Positions 61,395-64,000 of a stretch of DNA of 64,000 bases are shown piece by piece. A program made the position numbers and the translations under genes. Numbering within the stretch: position 1 is the stretch's first letter; each line of letters opens with the position of its first letter. Below the pieces are notes generated by a model. It saw only the letters and a program-made list of their open reading frames with translations, was not told the origin of the DNA and ran no database searches. This DNA is from Nocardia sp. BMG51109 (lineage in GTDB: Bacteria > Actinomycetota > Actinomycetes > Mycobacteriales > Mycobacteriaceae), in assembly GCF_000526215.1 (NCBI RefSeq), contig NZ_JAFQ01000004.1:7502001-7566000 (forward strand). Direction: 5' to 3'.

Positions 61395-62588
61395 TCAGCC
61401 GACCGTCATCGGCAGGTGCTCCCAGCCACGCACGGTCGAGGTGGACGACAATGTCAGTGCCTCCCAGTCGATTTCCCAGCGCGGGTAGCGCTTCAGGAAC
61501 TCCTCGAGGGCGATCCGCGCCTCCAGCCGCGCCAGCGACGCCCCCAGGCAGAAGTGCACGCCCCGGCCGAAGGTCCGCAGGTTGCCCACGTCGCGGTGGA
61601 TGTCGAACCGGTCCGGATCGGGCCAGCGTTCCTCGTCGCGGTTGGACGAGGCGACCAGCAGCATCATCGCGCTGCCCGCGGGCACGACGGTGTCGTGCAG
61701 CTCCACGTCGGTGGTGACGTAACGCGCGATCGCGTGGCCGGTCGGCTCGAATCGCAGCGTCTCCTCGATCGCGTTCGGGATCAGCTGCGGATCGCCGGCC
61801 AGTGCGGCGCGCTGCTCGGGGTGGCGGGCCAGCAGCGATCCCAGCCAGCCCAGCAGCCGGGCGGTGGTCTCGTTGCCGGCGCCCGCCACCACCGAGACAT
61901 AGGTGAGGATCTCCTGCCGGGTCAGCGTGCGCCGCACGCCCTCGCTGTCGTCGAACTCCGCGCGCAGCAGCTCGGTCATCAGGTCGTCGGAGGGGTGTTC
62001 GGCACGCCAGTCGATGTAATCGGCGAAGAACTCCACATTCGGAATCGCCGCGTCCGACACCTGCATCTGCTGCCCCGGCTCGGTGCGCAGGCCCGCATCC
62101 GCGTGATCGCGCGCCGCCTGCTGATCGGCCTCCGGAATCCCCAGCAGCGTGCCGATCACCCGCATCGGCAGCTCGTTCGCGAACGAGGACATGAAATCGA
62201 ACCGATCGGCGCCGGCCAGGCGGTCCAGCGACCGAGTACACATGTCGCGAATCTGCGGCTCCAGCGCCAGGACCCGCCGCGGCGTGAACACCCGCGCCAG
62301 CAGCCCGCGGTTGACGTCGTGCGTCGGCGGATCCTCCATCAGCAACGTCCCCGGCGGAATCTCCACCCCCGCCTTGATGATCTCCAGGATCGGCCCCCGC
62401 GACGACGAGAACGTCTGCCAATCCAGCAGTGCCCGATCGACATCCTCGGCCCGGCTCAGCGCGTAGAACTCATGCTTGTCGTTGTAGTACAGCGGCGCTT
62501 CCCGCCGCAGCCGCCGATAGACCGGATAGGGATCCCCGGCGATCTCACGATCGAAGGGATCCCAGTAGACCGCATCATCATTACTCAC
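61395..62588 (-). CDS. cytochrome P450
   Basis: A 397-residue P450. GTG 62588 after GAAGGAG. I-helix AGAGNETT, ETLRFEPTGH, and heme loop F-G-R-G-V-H-F-C-L-G. ERDPYPVYRRLRREAPLYYN-like N-terminus (here DPYPVYRRLRR). MEDPPTHDVNRGLLARVFTPRR is the C-helix. Similar to CYP families of mycobacteria and Nocardia active on steroids or terpenoids; the exact family is uncertain. Convergent with the first P450. Confidence 0.93.
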   Translation of the reverse strand: MSNDDAVYWDPFDREIAGDPYPVYRRLRREAPLYYNDKHEFYALSRAEDVDRALLDWQTFSSSRGPILEIIKAGVEIPPGTLLMEDPPTHDVNRGLLARVFTPRRVLALEPQIRDMCTRSLDRLAGADRFDFMSSFANELPMRVIGTLLGIPEADQQAARDHADAGLRTEPGQQMQVSDAAIPNVEFFADYIDWRAEHPSDDLMTELLRAEFDDSEGVRRTLTRQEILTYVSVVAGAGNETTARLLGWLGSLLARHPEQRAALAGDPQLIPNAIEETLRFEPTGHAIARYVTTDVELHDTVVPAGSAMMLLVASSNRDEERWPDPDRFDIHRDVGNLRTFGRGVHFCLGASLARLEARIALEEFLKRYPRWEIDWEALTLSSTSTVRGWEHLPMTVG

Positions 62589-62816
62589 GAACAGAACTCC
62601 TTCGCCGGGTGCGGCGAGCCCGGTACGCACCGGGCGCGGCCGGTCGCGCTCGAGGACGGCGGCCCGCAGGTCACCTCGGCGCGCTCGGTCACCCGGTCGG
62701 CTCCTCCAGCACCGTTGAAATCGCGGTATGCGATTTTCGATAACCAGGTTACCGATTCAGCGCTATGCGGTAGGGCAAGTTCGACAATCTTGCTATCCCT
62801 GCGCGGCGGACCCGGC

Positions 62817-64000
62817 CTACCACCATTCGAGAAGCGGTTGCAGTGCGCGGCCGAGGGGCCTGGCCAGGGAGCGGGAGTAGCTGGCGCTGAGGTGATGTTC
62901 GTCGTGGTAGATGAGGATGTTTCCCGCGGCGACGGGGCAGACGTCGGGTTCGCAGACGGCCTCGGTGAGGTCGACCGGGAATACGTTCGGGAACCGCGAG
63001 GCCGGTTCGAGTTCGGGGTCGACGGCGTCGAGGGCGTCGGCGCGGGACATACCGCAGCCGATGCGGTCGCCGCCCGCGGCAAGACAGTCCGAGGCCTTGT
63101 ACGGCACCCCGCCGTCGCGGCGCAGCCAGGGAGTATCGCGCATCGCGATCATGTTCAGGCCGCGGTCGGCCAGCGCCACCCACACGTCCAGGTAGTCGGG
63201 AGGTGTTTCGTCGCCGACGTCCAGACGAGGATGGGTGCCGACGGTGAACACCCAATCCGGGCGGTCGGTGCCGAGGCGGTCGATCACCTCGCGGGACCAG
63301 TCGCGGCAGTCCGGATTCGCCTCGCCGTTGTAGGTGGCGTCCTCGGCCAGGGTCAGCGGACATCCCATCTTCAGGTACACCTGGATCCGGAAGGAGTACC
63401 GCTCGGCCAGCGCCTGCAGCGCGGGCAGCCAGTGCTCGGCATGTGAGCTGCCGGCCAGGGCCAGCGTGCGGGACGCGCCGGTGTTGCCGTAGGTGCAGGT
63501 GACGACGTCGCGCGTGGTCCAATCCGCGATACAGCCGTCCAGGGTCGGGGGCGGCAGGTCCGCCTCCGCCTCCAGCGGTGTGGGCCGCATCCGCGCCTGC
63601 GGGACCGGCGCCGCGGCCGCGAGCGCTTCCGCGCCCGGATACCGGGCGGGGTCGAGCGGACCGACCGGCGAGGAAGACTGCCCGCCGACGACCACGACCT
63701 GCCAGAGCAGGGTGGCCCCCGCCAACGCCACCGCCACCGCCGACACCGCCGCTCCGGCCACCCGACGAGGCACCCGCACCCCACGGGCGGGTACCGCGGT
63801 CCGGCGCGTGCGCAGCCGCAGCGGTTCCTCGATCCAGCGATGCGTCATCCACGCGAGCAACACCGACACCCCGACGATCACGAGCCCGTCCGCGAGTCCG
63901 GCGTGGGGCTGGTCGCGTTCGGCGAGGTAGCAGATCAGGATCGGCCAGTGCCACAGATACAGCGGATAGGCGATATCCCCGAACCACCGCGCCACCCGCG
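62817..64000 (-). CDS. OafA-type acyltransferase with SGNH domain, partial
   Basis: Only the C-terminal ~394 residues lie in the window; the frame runs beyond the right edge. It begins inside the acyltransferase-3 membrane part (AYPLYLWHWPILICYL, then LVIVGVSVLLAWMTHRWIEEPLRLR), has one more membrane helix, and then an extracytoplasmic SGNH part with LALAGSSHAEHWLPAL (nucleophile Ser region) and YHDEHHLSASYSRSL (D-x-x-H). Six or more cysteines (CIADW, CTYG, GCPLT, DCRDW, DCLAAGG, GCGMS, VCEPDVCP) point to disulfides outside the cell. It probably transfers acetyl or another acyl group to a surface polymer. Confidence 0.88.
   Translation of the reverse strand, partial: RVARWFGDIAYPLYLWHWPILICYLAERDQPHAGLADGLVIVGVSVLLAWMTHRWIEEPLRLRTRRTAVPARGVRVPRRVAGAAVSAVAVALAGATLLWQVVVVGGQSSSPVGPLDPARYPGAEALAAAAPVPQARMRPTPLEAEADLPPPTLDGCIADWTTRDVVTCTYGNTGASRTLALAGSSHAEHWLPALQALAERYSFRIQVYLKMGCPLTLAEDATYNGEANPDCRDWSREVIDRLGTDRPDWVFTVGTHPRLDVGDETPPDYLDVWVALADRGLNMIAMRDTPWLRRDGGVPYKASDCLAAGGDRIGCGMSRADALDAVDPELEPASRFPNVFPVDLTEAVCEPDVCPVAAGNILIYHDEHHLSASYSRSLARPLGRALQPLLEWW

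Overview
The window is very GC-rich actinobacterial DNA, most probably from Nocardia or a close mycolic-acid-forming relative. This is inference from content: an F420/LLM-type oxidoreductase, a PIG-L deacetylase of the mycothiol-enzyme type, XRE-DUF5753/DUF397 regulator pairs, an ESX-type Rhs toxin, many P450/Rieske/acyl-CoA dehydrogenase genes, and frequent GTG starts with ATGA/GTGA overlaps. No rRNA, tRNA or insertion sequence was recognised.

Layout. 1-8.1 kb: housekeeping and accessory genes (SDR, serine hydrolase, DUF6188 protein, large helical unknown) and an ECF42-type sigma factor coupled to its DGPF/YCII partner, followed by an AHSA1-like protein. 8.2-19.5 kb: a type I-G (formerly I-U) CRISPR-Cas locus: cas3 (helicase then HD), csx17, csb1 (cas7), csb2 (cas5-cas6), an array, a cas4-cas1 fusion gene, cas2 and another array. 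The cas4-cas1 gene carries two independent lesions, an in-frame amber codon and a 13-bp tandem duplication that shifts the frame, so adaptation should be dead while the effector genes are intact. Five arrays (8.5, 15.9, 19.1, 28.0 and 32.2 kb) share the same 36-bp repeat family. Each is preceded by the same ~200-280 bp leader with an invariant arrangement of a 10-bp motif. Arrays 1 and 5 are visibly decaying.

19.6-27.7 kb: a minus-strand operon between arrays 3 and 4 encodes an SseB-like protein, a WXG/ESX-like protein, a 1919-residue WXG-proline-rich-Rhs polymorphic toxin with a ~130-residue variable tip, a translationally coupled candidate immunity protein and two further small proteins. 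The tip and downstream genes are much less GC-rich than the Rhs body. 28.5-31.8 kb: DUF397/XRE pair and three small unknown proteins.

32.7-53 kb: catabolic genes. A TetR/LLM pair, acyl-CoA and aldehyde dehydrogenases and an amidohydrolase lacking the usual HxH metal motif lead into a compact operon (SDR, carboxymuconolactone-decarboxylase-like, Rieske oxygenase + 109-aa partner, TauD-like dioxygenase, second Rieske oxygenase + second 109-aa partner). The operon diverges from a TetR regulator, a Baeyer-Villiger-type flavoprotein and a ChoD-like GMC oxidoreductase. Then comes an LvaA/LvaB/LvaC-like trio that probably handles hydroxyacyl-CoA by phosphorylation. 53.3-64 kb: a NERD-domain protein that runs antisense into a TetR gene, alpha/beta hydrolase, cysteine-rich unknown, epoxide hydrolase, HxlR/RidA pair, two convergent P450s separated by a minisatellite, and the C-terminal part of an OafA-type acyltransferase with an SGNH domain.

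The best candidates for something not yet described are the dispersed leader-array units with a broken Cas1, the ESX-Rhs toxin with its exchanged AT-rich tip, and the duplicated Rieske/109-aa-partner modules.
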